NCBI RefSeq assembly: GCF_014725735.1
Contig: NZ_CP061368.1
Coordinates: 3,115,225 to 3,179,224, forward strand
Length of the DNA stretch: 64,000 bases
Direction of reading: 5' to 3'
From: Wenzhouxiangella sp. AB-CW3
GTDB taxonomy: Bacteria > Pseudomonadota > Gammaproteobacteria > Xanthomonadales > Wenzhouxiangellaceae
Shown here piece after piece: positions 32,645 through 41,655 of this stretch. A model generated the notes under the pieces. That model was not told where the DNA came from. It worked only from the letters and a program-made list of their open reading frames with translations, and made no database searches. How positions within the stretch are numbered: the stretch's first letter is position 1; each line of letters opens with the position of its first letter. The translations under genes were made by a program, and so were the position numbers.

Positions 32645-34792
32645 TCAGAATGCTACGAGCACGATCTCTGAGCAGACACTGCTGCCGGCTTCGCAGATTC
32701 TGTATTCCAGTGTGCCGCCGCCTCTGATGTCAGTGTGGTCGGTAGTCGACCCGGAGTTCGCGATTGTGGCGACCCGCCTGCCATTGCGGAAAAGGTCGAC
32801 GTTTGACGTGGTAGCGCCGGCCCAGGTGATGTCGGCTGTCCAGCGGCCTTTTGTGCGGTAGCCTGTGGCATCGATCGAGATCCCGGCATCATCACTGCTG
32901 CTGTCCTGGACGTTGACGGTCTGACTTGCCGAGCTGCTCTGGCCGTTATCGTCGGTAACGGTCAGGGTCACGGTATAGCTGCCGTCAGCGCCATAAGTAT
33001 GATCGATCACCGCACCGGTAGCCGCTTTGCCGTCGCCCAGGTTCCAGGCATAGCTGAGGGTCGAATCGTTGCTGTCGCTGGTGAAGCTGCATTGCAGGTC
33101 ATTGCACTCGTAACTGAACCCGGCTGTTGGCGGATCGCTGGGTGGACCATCGGAATCATCGACCGGAGTGTCATCCTTGACAGTTCCCCATTCAATAGCA
33201 CCGATATCCGGGCCGGCACCAACATCTCGCGCCAGGTTGTGGAAATCTACCGGTGGGGCAAAGGTGTAGTCGGCGCTGTCGATCAGAGCGCTGTCTGACA
33301 GCGGGTGAGCATCGAAGCTTGACAGACTGTCGTCTGTAATGCCCGGCGGGCCATAGCACAGGCTGCTGCCGGGGCAGGCGTTATGGCGAACACCATCGAT
33401 ATAGTTACTCTCCCATACGATCTCTTCGTTGCTGCCGGAATAGTAAAGGCAGCTCTGCTTGCCTGGATCCTGAAAGTAGGGCTTGCCGAGAAACAGGTTG
33501 TTGAGCATGCGCAATCGTGACGTGCTGGTGCCACTGCCGCCGCTGACCAGGCAATTGCCTTCACCGACAATCGTGTTGTTGATTAGGTCGGTTTGGGAAG
33601 AATTGCTCAGGCCGACATAGATGGCATCGCCCATTGCGCGGCAGTGGTCCCCGTCGAGCATATTGGGATGATTGACAAAGTACGAGCAGTTGCCAACAAC
33701 TAGTGAATTTTCGATGATCGCGCTGCGGGACACCTTGATCTGGTTGCCGGCATTGCCTTCGACCAGCGTCCGGCGAATGGATACCCGACCGTTGTCATTG
33801 AGGTAAAGCAGGTCGATGCCATCGGACGTGTTGTGATGCACGGTGCTGTCTTCGAATACCCAATGACCACCTGTTGCCCCGGTGCCGATGCCGTCGCCCC
33901 AGCCGCCGCCTTGCTGGGCCCAGCAACCAAAGATCTCCCCGGTGTCCCATCGCTCTATACAGCCGTTCCACCCGACGACCGATTCCCTGAACGTGATGGT
34001 GCCGCTGTTGGCAGTGCTGGAGCCGATGTTGCCGTCCCAGCCTGCCCACCCGTTGGCGCGGATCTCGACGCGCTCGAGCAACCAGTCGCTGATGCGACCC
34101 GCATGAACACCGCGATTGGACAGGCCATGGATATCCAGGTCACGCAACACGACGTTGTTTGAATCACGGCCGGAGATTCCGGTGGAGGCCCAGTCGCCAT
34201 ACGGCGCTGAATCCCGGTTGCAGGCAGCGATCTCTCCTTCGCACTTGCCGCTGTGGCAGTGGTGCTCGACACAACTGGCGCGGTCGGTGATTTCGAGACA
34301 AGCCAGTTCCAAGTTTGAACTGCCCTCGAGGTTCACGACCATCCATGCCCGTTCCGTACCCCACAGTTCCGGGGCCTGATCACAGCCGTCCGCATGCCCT
34401 TCACCAAGGATTCGGGTGGGCTGGTCCGGCGAGGGACCGCTGGGGATGGGCGGCATGACGCATTCCCAGGGCCAGCTCTGACTGCAATTGTCGGCACCGG
34501 GGGCGCCGTAGCCCATGCGGTAGTCGCCTGAGCCGATATGAAGCGTATCGCCACCCTCGATTCTTGCCGTGCCAGCCGGCGGCAAGGCCATGAAGGGATG
34601 GTTCCAGGCACAGGCCTGGCCGGTGCCGCTGCCCGGGTAAGGGCTGTCGGCAAGGCCGGTACACTGACTGGTATCGCCACCATCGGGACGAACGTAGTAG
34701 GTGGCAGCCGAAGCTGCTGGTACCCCAAGGATGAAAAGCAGGCATGCGAGTGCCAATCGGTCCGTAATGGACCTTGCGCTGAGTAATATCAT
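32645..34792 (-). CDS. Secreted right-handed beta-helix protein with PKD domain
   Basis: The 715-residue protein has a signal peptide (about residues 1-30, ending SAA-TYYV). Residues about 60-540 show parallel beta-helix features: repeated NNVVLRDLDIHGLSNRGVH, WLLERVEIRANG, NRVSIRRTLVEGNAGN and IIENSLVVGN, with many paired cysteines. A PKD domain at about 570-640 (AGFSYECNDLQCSF, YAWNLGDGKAATG, SYTVTLTVTDDNGQ) and a C-terminal beta-sandwich of about 80 residues (GYRTKGRWTADITWAG) follow. Such layouts occur in polysaccharide lyases and glycanases, but no catalytic site can be assigned. Its upstream region is homologous to that of the metalloprotease gene at 27817. Confidence 0.82.
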   Translation of the reverse strand: MILLSARSITDRLALACLLFILGVPAASAATYYVRPDGGDTSQCTGLADSPYPGSGTGQACAWNHPFMALPPAGTARIEGGDTLHIGSGDYRMGYGAPGADNCSQSWPWECVMPPIPSGPSPDQPTRILGEGHADGCDQAPELWGTERAWMVVNLEGSSNLELACLEITDRASCVEHHCHSGKCEGEIAACNRDSAPYGDWASTGISGRDSNNVVLRDLDIHGLSNRGVHAGRISDWLLERVEIRANGWAGWDGNIGSSTANSGTITFRESVVGWNGCIERWDTGEIFGCWAQQGGGWGDGIGTGATGGHWVFEDSTVHHNTSDGIDLLYLNDNGRVSIRRTLVEGNAGNQIKVSRSAIIENSLVVGNCSYFVNHPNMLDGDHCRAMGDAIYVGLSNSSQTDLINNTIVGEGNCLVSGGSGTSTSRLRMLNNLFLGKPYFQDPGKQSCLYYSGSNEEIVWESNYIDGVRHNACPGSSLCYGPPGITDDSLSSFDAHPLSDSALIDSADYTFAPPVDFHNLARDVGAGPDIGAIEWGTVKDDTPVDDSDGPPSDPPTAGFSYECNDLQCSFTSDSNDSTLSYAWNLGDGKAATGAVIDHTYGADGSYTVTLTVTDDNGQSSSASQTVNVQDSSSDDAGISIDATGYRTKGRWTADITWAGATTSNVDLFRNGRRVATIANSGSTTDHTDIRGGGTLEYRICEAGSSVCSEIVLVAF

Positions 34793-34808
34793 TGTCTTGA
34801 TTTTCCTG

Positions 34809-34996
34809 GACTGGTCCGCATGTCGGGCATGCGGTGGGCATAGTCTTCTAAAGCAAGTGAAAAGTATCCCACCTGCTTTGTTGGAAAATCATTCGACGAG
34901 GGTTGGCTGGATGTTGAATTGGGAGTGCGCTATCACAAGGCCGCCAGGCAATGGTGAGCAGCTGCTCAATGTGTGGTAGCGGACAGCGCGAAATCA
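34809..34996 (-). promoter_or_regulatory. Conserved upstream region, copy B, with CCGCATG palindrome
   Basis: This partner of 27921-28097 has CCGCATG-N5-CATGCGG at 34816-34834; the arms are identical to copy A and only the 5-base centre differs (TCGGG here, TCGCC there). The flanking TGCCCA and ACCAG, a GTGGGATACTT block and an upstream CGCACTCCCAA block are also kept. The palindrome sits about 24 nt before the beta-helix start codon, so it would lie in the 5' leader or overlap the promoter. Confidence 0.6.
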
Positions 34997-35006
34997 GCTG
35001 TGTTGG

Positions 35007-36233
35007 TCAGGATTTGATCTGCTCGGTCGATATGATTCGACTCGCCGTGCTGGCAGGTTGCTCCCGGGATTCCCGTATCGTTGATGCTTGCTCGGTGCCG
35101 GTCGAGGTTTCAATTCGGTCGGCATCATAATCGGATGTCATGCTACGAGTCAGCCCGACTTTTGCCTGGCTCCATACCGCGACAAGAAATGCCGTGAGGG
35201 CTACGGCCAGAATCATGCCGGTGATGCCGCCGAATGCAATTCCCCAGAAGAACACCGAGATCACGACTAATGCAGGGTGCAGTCCCGAACGATTTGCCAT
35301 GATTTTTGGCGTCAGTATCCAGCTCTCCACGAGCTGTACGATAGTGAATACGAGCAGGCTGAGACCGACTAGCTGAATACCTCCGAACGGCTGCATATAT
35401 GCCCAGGGTAGTACAATCAGCAGTCCGATCAGCGTGCCCAGGAAGGGCACGATGTTCAGAAGTCCCAGGATCAGTCCAATCATGATTCCACCTTTCAGGT
35501 CGATCAACGTGAAACCGAGGGCAAACATGGCGCCCATGATCATGGCAATGACGAGTTGGCCTTGAAAGAAACCGGTCACCTGCGCCAGGAAAACCTCAAC
35601 GAAGTAGGTGATCTTTTTTTGTGCCCGGTCGCTGAACACCGTCAGTGTCTCGGCAAGGTGGTTGTTCAGGTGTCTGCCGGACAGCAAGCCAAAGAACAGT
35701 AACAGGGGCACGAAACTCAAACCGGCCAACACGCCACCAATCGACTGCACCGAACGTCTGGTACTCTCAAGGCCCGGCATTACCACCTTGAATTCACTGT
35801 CCTGCGCGCTCTCCATGATGATCCGTGTAAAGGCCGGGAAGTTGGTGAACATGAAGTCCCGCCATCCCGCAAGCATTGCTGGCACTAACTCGGAGAATAG
35901 AACAATCTCACGAAGCAGGGTGGGCACGACCATGACGATGAATCCGGCAATGGCTCCCATGAAAAGCAACACAACGATGCTGGTAGCAGCCGTTCGATTC
36001 AGCCACTTCCATCGTTCAAGGTGGTTAAGCACGGGGTGCAGCACGAGCACGAGGATTCCAGTCACGCATAGCGGCATGATCAGGTTGTAGAAAAATGCCA
36101 CTGCTACACCGAGGATCCAGATCATCCCTGCAACGATGCCGATCATCGCGAGGATGGCAAACATTATCGCTGTCGCTCTTAACAGGCGGCGCTCCACCGC
36201 ACCAAAGAATTGGGTTTCAGCTTTCGCGTTCAT
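35007..36233 (-). CDS. AI-2E/PerM-family membrane transporter
   Basis: The 408-residue protein starts MNAKAETQFFGAVERRLLR; the frame is open a further 109 codons upstream but that part looks non-coding. It has eight or so membrane segments in the PerM/AI-2E pattern: N-terminal pair, a long cytoplasmic/amphipathic middle, then IDLKGGIMIGLILGLLNIVPFLGTLIG and WILTPKIMANRSGLHPALVV, which is the most conserved family stretch. Substrates vary or are unknown (TqsA exports AI-2; others act as Na+/H+ antiporters). The last roughly 50 residues are polar. It is transcribed divergently from the cardiolipin synthase gene. Confidence 0.87.
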   Translation of the reverse strand: MNAKAETQFFGAVERRLLRATAIMFAILAMIGIVAGMIWILGVAVAFFYNLIMPLCVTGILVLVLHPVLNHLERWKWLNRTAATSIVVLLFMGAIAGFIVMVVPTLLREIVLFSELVPAMLAGWRDFMFTNFPAFTRIIMESAQDSEFKVVMPGLESTRRSVQSIGGVLAGLSFVPLLLFFGLLSGRHLNNHLAETLTVFSDRAQKKITYFVEVFLAQVTGFFQGQLVIAMIMGAMFALGFTLIDLKGGIMIGLILGLLNIVPFLGTLIGLLIVLPWAYMQPFGGIQLVGLSLLVFTIVQLVESWILTPKIMANRSGLHPALVVISVFFWGIAFGGITGMILAVALTAFLVAVWSQAKVGLTRSMTSDYDADRIETSTGTEQASTIRESREQPASTASRIISTEQIKS

Positions 36234-36393
36234 GAGTTCTTTCGCATAGCCACGATCATCTTGATTTCCACTGGCGGTATCGGCCTCACCACTGTGCGGC
36301 ATCGGGGGTTTACCTGCTGTTCGTTGACACACACAGTTGCTGGTTTTCCGGATGTGCTCCGTTCGCCATCGTACAGAGAGCCCGGGACAATGC

Positions 36394-37839
36394 ATGCGAC
36401 CCTGCCGTATGATCCGGCGTCTTGATGTCAGACGAACAGTTACGTTTTCCGCGATCGTGCTGGTCGCGCACCTGATCGGGTTTGCAACGTCATTGCACGC
36501 ACTGATGGGTACCCGCACCGCGCCCGGCACCGTTGCATGGGTTGTATCGCTGAACGCCATCCCTTATCTGGCTGTACCCGCCTACCTGGTGTTCGGACGG
36601 GATCAGATTGAGGATTATGTTCAGCTACGGCGTGAACGTGTGAGTTTGCTGAACCGATCACTGGAGTCTCACCTGGTGGAACTGGCGCCATTCCGGAGCG
36701 AATGGAGCGAGAGCGATCCGAAGCTGCGCGCACTCGAGCAGTTGGCGCACATCCCGTTTGTCGACGGCAACCAGGCCGAATTGCTTGTGGATGGCAAAGC
36801 GATATTCGCAAGCATCTTCGACGGAATTGATGCCGCGCAGGACTACCTGCTGGTGCAGTTCTACATCCTGCGTGACGACAAACGGGGCCGCGAACTGCAA
36901 CAGCAGCTGATCCGGAAGGCACGGGAGGGGGTGCGGGTCTACGTATTGTTCGACAGCATCGGCAGCCTCGATTTGAGCAGATCGTATATCAGCGAACTTA
37001 TCGAAGCGGGTGTCGAAGTTCGTTCGTTTCTCCGACACAAAAGCTGGATCGATCGCTTCCAGTTGAATTTTCGTAACCATCGAAAACTCGTAATTGCCGA
37101 CGGCAAGGTCGGTTGGATCGGTGGTCTGAACATTGGGGATGAGTACGAGTCGGAGGGTTGGCGAGACGCACATGCACGAATAGAGGGTCCGGCAGTGTTG
37201 AATTTGCAACTGTCGTTTCTCGAGGACTGGCGCTGGGTCACTGAGGATTTGCCGGCTGTCTCATGGCAGCCGCACCCGGTAAGCGATGCTGGAGTGCCGA
37301 TTCTTATAGTTCCGTCCGGACCCGCCGACGAATTTGAAACCGCCAGCCTGATGGTGCAGCAATTCATCCATCTGGCCGAGGAGCGGATCTGGATCTCCAG
37401 TCCGTATTTTGTGCCCGACGAGGGCGTCGTAGGAGCCCTTAAGCTTGCCGCCCTGGGTGGGCTGGACGTGCGTGTGTTGATCCCCGAACGTAGCGACAGC
37501 CGTCTGGCCAGCCTGGCGGCATACAGGTACATGGACGCGCTGAGCGCGGCCGGCGTCCGCATCTTCCGTTATCAGCCGGGGCTGATGCATGCGAAGGTCT
37601 TTCTGATCGACGACCGCGGTGGGGCCGTCAGCACGGTCAACATGGACAACCGCTCGTTTCGCCTGAATTTCGAACTGACCGCACTGGTGGCCGACCCCAC
37701 GTTCGCCGGCCAGGTCGAGCGGATGTTCGAGAACGATTTCGCCAGTTCACGCGAAATGGTCGAAAACGAAGTTGCCGACATGCCGCTCTGGATTCGCCTC
37801 GCGTCACGAGCAGCGAATCTTTTTGCGCCGGCGCTCTGA
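36394..37839 (+). CDS. Cardiolipin synthase-like phospholipase D protein
   Basis: The product is about 481 residues; ATG 36394 was chosen, but ATG 36409 is equally possible and neither has a strong ribosome site. Two N-terminal membrane helices (about residues 20-40 and 50-68) precede two PLD domains. The HKD motifs are NHRKLVIADGKVGWIGG (about residue 235) and MHAKVFLIDDRGG (about residue 410), both intact. This is the ClsA-type arrangement: condensation of two phosphatidylglycerol molecules, or phosphatidylglycerol with a lipid alcohol, at the inner membrane. Confidence 0.88.
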   Translation: MRPCRMIRRLDVRRTVTFSAIVLVAHLIGFATSLHALMGTRTAPGTVAWVVSLNAIPYLAVPAYLVFGRDQIEDYVQLRRERVSLLNRSLESHLVELAPFRSEWSESDPKLRALEQLAHIPFVDGNQAELLVDGKAIFASIFDGIDAAQDYLLVQFYILRDDKRGRELQQQLIRKAREGVRVYVLFDSIGSLDLSRSYISELIEAGVEVRSFLRHKSWIDRFQLNFRNHRKLVIADGKVGWIGGLNIGDEYESEGWRDAHARIEGPAVLNLQLSFLEDWRWVTEDLPAVSWQPHPVSDAGVPILIVPSGPADEFETASLMVQQFIHLAEERIWISSPYFVPDEGVVGALKLAALGGLDVRVLIPERSDSRLASLAAYRYMDALSAAGVRIFRYQPGLMHAKVFLIDDRGGAVSTVNMDNRSFRLNFELTALVADPTFAGQVERMFENDFASSREMVENEVADMPLWIRLASRAANLFAPAL

Positions 37840-37860
37840 GCTTGCCGTGGCAGCATCTGC

Positions 37861-38043
37861 GTGGCGCAACGTACAGCTGACGATCAGTCGGATCTCGGCA
37901 CAGGCACTGCTTCCGAAGCGTCCGGGCAGGAGTCCGGACTGTTGAAAGGGGCGGGTCTGCTGGGGCGAGAGTCGGCGGCCAACCGGGAATTAATTGCCGC
38001 CATGCCAGTCCAACCACTGAACCCCTGTCGCCGGATGCCATGA
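37861..38043 (+). pseudogene. Remnant of the 5' end of the holin-X-like gene
   Basis: The frame encodes ADDQSDLGTGTASEASGQES and GLLKGAGLLGRES, which match the N-terminus of the protein at 42791 (VDDQSDLGTGTASVASGQEP, GLLEAAGLLGREL). Homology is clear at DNA level over 37882-37975 and then stops; membrane helices are absent. It is preceded by the motif GTGGCGCAACGTACAG. It ends in an ATGA overlap with the L,D-transpeptidase gene. It looks like a partial duplication and decay product. Confidence 0.7.
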
Positions 38044-39716
38044 AGCCTGCCCGAACTCACTTGCTGGCAGTTGTCTTGATTGCCTTGGTGTTTCCAGCCA
38101 TGGCGAGCAACAATTTCAGTGAGCAGTTGCGCCATCGCCTGGAGATCACGGCCGAACTTCAGCCGGCTGCCGGTGACGTGCTATTCGCACTCGATTCCCT
38201 GCGCGTGGTCTACGAGCATCGCGCGTGGCAGCCGCTGTGGCTGGATGATGGCCTGCAACCGAGCGCGATGCTGGAATTGGCGGTCGAGGCGCTGGACATG
38301 GCCGACGAACACGGCCTGGATTCGTCCAGGTACCACCGCCCGATGATCGAGGGACTGATTGATGAACTGGATGGGGCGGCTGTCAGTCCCGATCGGTTCA
38401 GTGCCCTGATCAGCCTGGAACTGCTGACCACCGATGCCATTCTGACCCTTGGCCATCACCTGTCCGAGGGCCGGGTCGACCCGGAATCGATCGATCCACA
38501 GTGGTTCATCCCGCAACAGTCGCCGAGCATGCTGGAGTGGCTCCGAGGACTGGAAGCCGATGCCGATGCAACACCGCGGTCCTTTCTGCAAGCGCAATTG
38601 CCCCGGCACGAGGCCTATCACACCCTGGTCCGGAGTCTGGCCCTGCAACGCGAATTCGCTTTCAGTGACCAGTGGACACCGATTCCGGGCGGCGGCCTGA
38701 TCAGGCCCGGTGACCTGGATGAGCGCATCGCGGTGATTCGTCAGCGCCTCGTGCTGTTTGGAGGCCTGGATGAGGGTGGAGACAACGATGTGGAAACCGG
38801 CAGGTATGACGAGATGCTGGCCGAAGCGGTGCGCCGCTTCCAGCATCGCCATGGCCTGAATGCCGACGCCATCATCGGTCCGCGCACGCTGCAGGCGCTC
38901 AATATCACGCCGGATGAGCGCATCGGCCAGTTGCGGGCCAACCTTGAGCGCTGGCGCTGGATGCCCGATGATCTCGGTGATGAATATGTGCTGGTCAACA
39001 TTGCCGGCTTCGACATGCAGGTGGCAAGCCACGGCCAGACAGTGATTTCGCAACGCGTGATCGTCGGCCAGCCCTATCGCCGCACCCCGGTGTTCACCGG
39101 CCGCATGACCTACCTGGTGCTCAATCCGTCCTGGGAAGTGCCGCAACGGTTGGCGGCCCAGGACCAGTTGCCGAAGATTCGCGCTGACATCGGCTACCTG
39201 GAGGAAATGGGTTTTGCCGTCTTGCAGGGTTGGGGCGCCGACGAGCTCAGGGTCGATCCGCACGAGGTCGACTGGCAGGCGCTGTCGGCGCGCAGTTTTC
39301 CGTACCGGCTGCGCCAGGCGCCGGGCCCGAAGAACGCGCTGGGCCACGTCAAGTTCATGTTCCCCAACCGTCACAACGTGTACCTGCACGACACGCCCGC
39401 GCGCGGGCTGTTCGCACTTGACGACCGGGCGGCAAGTTCCGGTTGCATCCGTCTGGAAGATCCGGGCCGGCTGACCGAATGGTTGCTGATCGAGCGTGAC
39501 GGAAAGCACACGGCCGAATCGATTCGGCGTATCATCGAAAGCGGCGTGGAGACCACGGTCCGGCTGGACCGGGCCATGCCCGTGCACCTGTTGTACTGGA
39601 CGGCCTGGGTTGACGATGACGGCATCGTGCACTACCGGCACGATGTCTACCAACGCGATGTTGCGCTGGTGCAGGCGCTCGATGCACCACCGCTGGAACA
39701 TGATTCCGAACCATAG
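38040..39716 (+). CDS. L,D-transpeptidase, YcbB (LdtD)-like
   Basis: The 558-residue protein has a signal peptide (about residues 1-24). The order is an N-terminal scaffold domain (YEHRAWQPLWLDDG), a peptidoglycan-binding domain (AVRRFQHRHGLNADAIIGPR, about residue 280) and the YkuD catalytic domain (YLVLNPSWEVPQRLA, about residue 375; VYLHDTPARGLFALDDRAAS; SSGCIRLEDP, about residue 470 with the catalytic cysteine). It makes 3-3 peptidoglycan cross-links in the periplasm, a reaction often induced by envelope stress. The start follows the holin remnant directly (ATGA) with no obvious ribosome site. It is the first of a likely operon with the M15 peptidase. Confidence 0.92.
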   Translation: MKPARTHLLAVVLIALVFPAMASNNFSEQLRHRLEITAELQPAAGDVLFALDSLRVVYEHRAWQPLWLDDGLQPSAMLELAVEALDMADEHGLDSSRYHRPMIEGLIDELDGAAVSPDRFSALISLELLTTDAILTLGHHLSEGRVDPESIDPQWFIPQQSPSMLEWLRGLEADADATPRSFLQAQLPRHEAYHTLVRSLALQREFAFSDQWTPIPGGGLIRPGDLDERIAVIRQRLVLFGGLDEGGDNDVETGRYDEMLAEAVRRFQHRHGLNADAIIGPRTLQALNITPDERIGQLRANLERWRWMPDDLGDEYVLVNIAGFDMQVASHGQTVISQRVIVGQPYRRTPVFTGRMTYLVLNPSWEVPQRLAAQDQLPKIRADIGYLEEMGFAVLQGWGADELRVDPHEVDWQALSARSFPYRLRQAPGPKNALGHVKFMFPNRHNVYLHDTPARGLFALDDRAASSGCIRLEDPGRLTEWLLIERDGKHTAESIRRIIESGVETTVRLDRAMPVHLLYWTAWVDDDGIVHYRHDVYQRDVALVQALDAPPLEHDSEP

Positions 39717-39742
39717 ACTTCTACCAGACAGGAATCACTGCC

Positions 39743-40705
39743 TTGATCAGACACTTGCTCCTGCTGGCTTGCACGCTGGTCGTCCCGGTATCGGCCAGCA
39801 CTGCCGCGTCCGATGCACAGGCGTTCGACTTCGGCACCCTCGATTACCGCATCACCTTCGGTGGCGACGACATTGCCTGGCGGGAGTTCGCCTTTTACGT
39901 GATGCCGGGAGACACGCTGCCGCTCGAGGTCCATGTCAATGGCGACAGCGAGGTAGAAATCAGCCATGACGGTGGCCGGCTGGACATGCAGTCCACGCAT
40001 CAGGGAGTCTGGACCGCGCCCGGACAATCCGGGCTGTACACGCTCACTATCCAGCCGCAAGGCCGCGAATCGATGCGGCTCAATGTGCTGGTCAAGGTGC
40101 CGTTGGTCGCCGATGAAATCGAGGAACTCGACGGCTATCGCATTGGCCGGTATCCGGATCAGGCCCTGCGCGGCAATCCCATCTACCTGCCGCCGCACGG
40201 CCTGGTCGAGGTCACCCCGGAACTCATCGACCTGAAAATCTCGCCGCACTTCACCCTGGGCCAGTTCCTGTGCAAGCAGCAGCCCGACCACTGGCCCAAG
40301 TACCTGGTGTTGCGCGAGGCCCTTGTGGCCAAGCTCGAGATCATCCTCGCCGAGGTCAATAGACGAGGGATTCGTGCCGACTCGTTCGTGGTCATGAGTG
40401 GCTACCGCACGCCCTGGTACAACCAGGCCATCGGCAATGGCCAGTATTCACGCCACCAGTGGGGCGGCGCGGCCGATATCTACATCGACACCAACGGTGA
40501 CGGGCGCATGGATGACCTCAATGGCGACGGCAGGAGCGGGTTGCGCGATGCCCGGCTGCTGCTCGGAATCATCGAGGATCTGTATCAGGTCAGTGAGTAC
40601 GCGCATCTGCACGGCGGTCTCGGGTTGTATGGTCCGAGATCGCACCGCGGGGCGTTCGTGCACGTCGATGCCCGCGGCCACGAGGCGCGCTGGGAATTGC
40701 CCTGA
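39743..40705 (+). CDS. M15-family D-Ala-D-Ala carboxypeptidase-like metallopeptidase
   Basis: The 320-residue product starts at a TTG, with AGGAA about 9 nt upstream; a clean signal peptide (IRHLLLLACTLVVPVSASTA) supports this start and no nearby ATG does. An N-terminal beta-rich domain (about residues 25-140) precedes the peptidase: VMSGYRTPWYNQ, the zinc ligands SRHQWGGAADIYID and FVHVDARG. Between the ligands lie two EF-hand-like loops (DTNGDGRMDD, DLNGDGRSG). It should trim peptidoglycan stem peptides. It lies 26 nt behind the L,D-transpeptidase, consistent with a joint role in peptidoglycan remodelling. Confidence 0.88.
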   Translation: MIRHLLLLACTLVVPVSASTAASDAQAFDFGTLDYRITFGGDDIAWREFAFYVMPGDTLPLEVHVNGDSEVEISHDGGRLDMQSTHQGVWTAPGQSGLYTLTIQPQGRESMRLNVLVKVPLVADEIEELDGYRIGRYPDQALRGNPIYLPPHGLVEVTPELIDLKISPHFTLGQFLCKQQPDHWPKYLVLREALVAKLEIILAEVNRRGIRADSFVVMSGYRTPWYNQAIGNGQYSRHQWGGAADIYIDTNGDGRMDDLNGDGRSGLRDARLLLGIIEDLYQVSEYAHLHGGLGLYGPRSHRGAFVHVDARGHEARWELP

Positions 40706-40929
40706 AGCGCATCTACTGGCCGCCGATCCAGCGCCCGCCACTACAATCACAGCCGGCGAATTGACTCCCGGCGTGAAATTCTCAAAGAACCACTCAACCT
40801 CTAAAGCCCCATCGAGCTGTTTGTCGTCGAACTCTCCGGCTGGTCCGGTGCCTGCAACTGTGACCTGCTTCTCATTTCAGTCCTTCAACTCGATAAAAGA
40901 CTTGACGCTGCTAGCGGGAACGTCGGACG
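40706..40929. other. Intergenic, possible minus-strand remnant
   Basis: About 220 bp without an intact gene. Read on the minus strand, a stretch encoding KQVTVAGTGPAGEFDDKQLD then EVEWFFENFTPG looks protein-like but has no start, no family match I can name, and is bounded by stops. It may be a decayed fragment. Confidence 0.3.
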
Positions 40930-41655
40930 ATGCAGCCTGGCGATTGGCTCGGGATGGTTTTTCTTGCCAACGAGGTCGTCGATGATCTCGGGAGAAGCGA
41001 TATCAGGAGCTTTTGCGCGCGATTTGGTGGTCTGGTGCTTGTCCTGGCCTGGACGCTTCCTGGTGTCCATGCCGACTATGATTTCCCGGCCCGCCCTTAC
41101 CTGGAGCAGAGCCTGTTCCGTGCCGCCGAGCAATTCCCCGACGACCTGCCCAACCAGCGCTGTTGGGCGGCCGCCAATGCAATCTGGGAATACACGCTTG
41201 ATCGATTCGGCCCGGATCACGCCCAGGCCTGGCTGGCGCCGTGGTGGCAAGGCGGTCGATGGCGCAAGCTGTGCAATGGGCAAGGCTTGCGCGCCAGGCA
41301 ATCACGCCACTGGGGCGTTACCTGCCCGTATCGCTCCTGCCCGGAAGGGGAGGGGCCCTATATCAGCATCAATCATGACCGCATCTACTCGGGTCATTGG
41401 CCCGAGCCCTGGCTGCACGGGCGCTTCTACTACGTCGTGGCGCATGAGATGGCGCATGCCATCGGCCACTACTACGGCGACCCGAACTGGGCTGATGACC
41501 ACTGGGCCGATGGGGTGGCACGCGCCTTTGGCGCCTCGGTCTGTGCACATTCTCCTTACTGCCGTCGTGGCCCACCCTACCCGAAGTTCCGACCGCAAGA
41601 GCTTGCCGAAGCAGTGATTGTTCCGCCGTTGGCTCCGGTTGAAGACCGACAGTGA
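40930..41655 (+). CDS. Putative secreted HExxH metallopeptidase, unrecognised family
   Basis: The 241-residue product is hard to start: the first ATG is 40930, but a hydrophobic stretch at about residues 34-46 followed by GVHADYDFP suggests a signal peptide and perhaps a later start. The mature part has VVAHEMAHAIGHYYGDP with an HExxH zinc motif near residue 172, followed by DHWADGVARAFG, where M48/M78-like proteases carry the third ligand as (E/D)xxA. Six cysteines lie in the mature part (RCWAAAN, KLCNG, VTCPYRSC, SVCAHSPYC), suggesting disulphides outside the cytoplasm. No family was recognised. A 150-bp inverted-repeat element begins right after its stop codon. Confidence 0.62.
   Translation: MQPGDWLGMVFLANEVVDDLGRSDIRSFCARFGGLVLVLAWTLPGVHADYDFPARPYLEQSLFRAAEQFPDDLPNQRCWAAANAIWEYTLDRFGPDHAQAWLAPWWQGGRWRKLCNGQGLRARQSRHWGVTCPYRSCPEGEGPYISINHDRIYSGHWPEPWLHGRFYYVVAHEMAHAIGHYYGDPNWADDHWADGVARAFGASVCAHSPYCRRGPPYPKFRPQELAEAVIVPPLAPVEDRQ

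Noticed and set aside
34809-34996. Possible c-di-GMP (GEMM) riboswitch in the conserved upstream regions
   Set aside because: The GEMM core sequences and tetraloop-receptor layout are not present; only a simple palindrome and short blocks are conserved.
38181-39701. Minus-strand open frame (506 codons) over the L,D-transpeptidase gene
   Set aside because: Shadow of a well-supported gene; no protein-like motifs.
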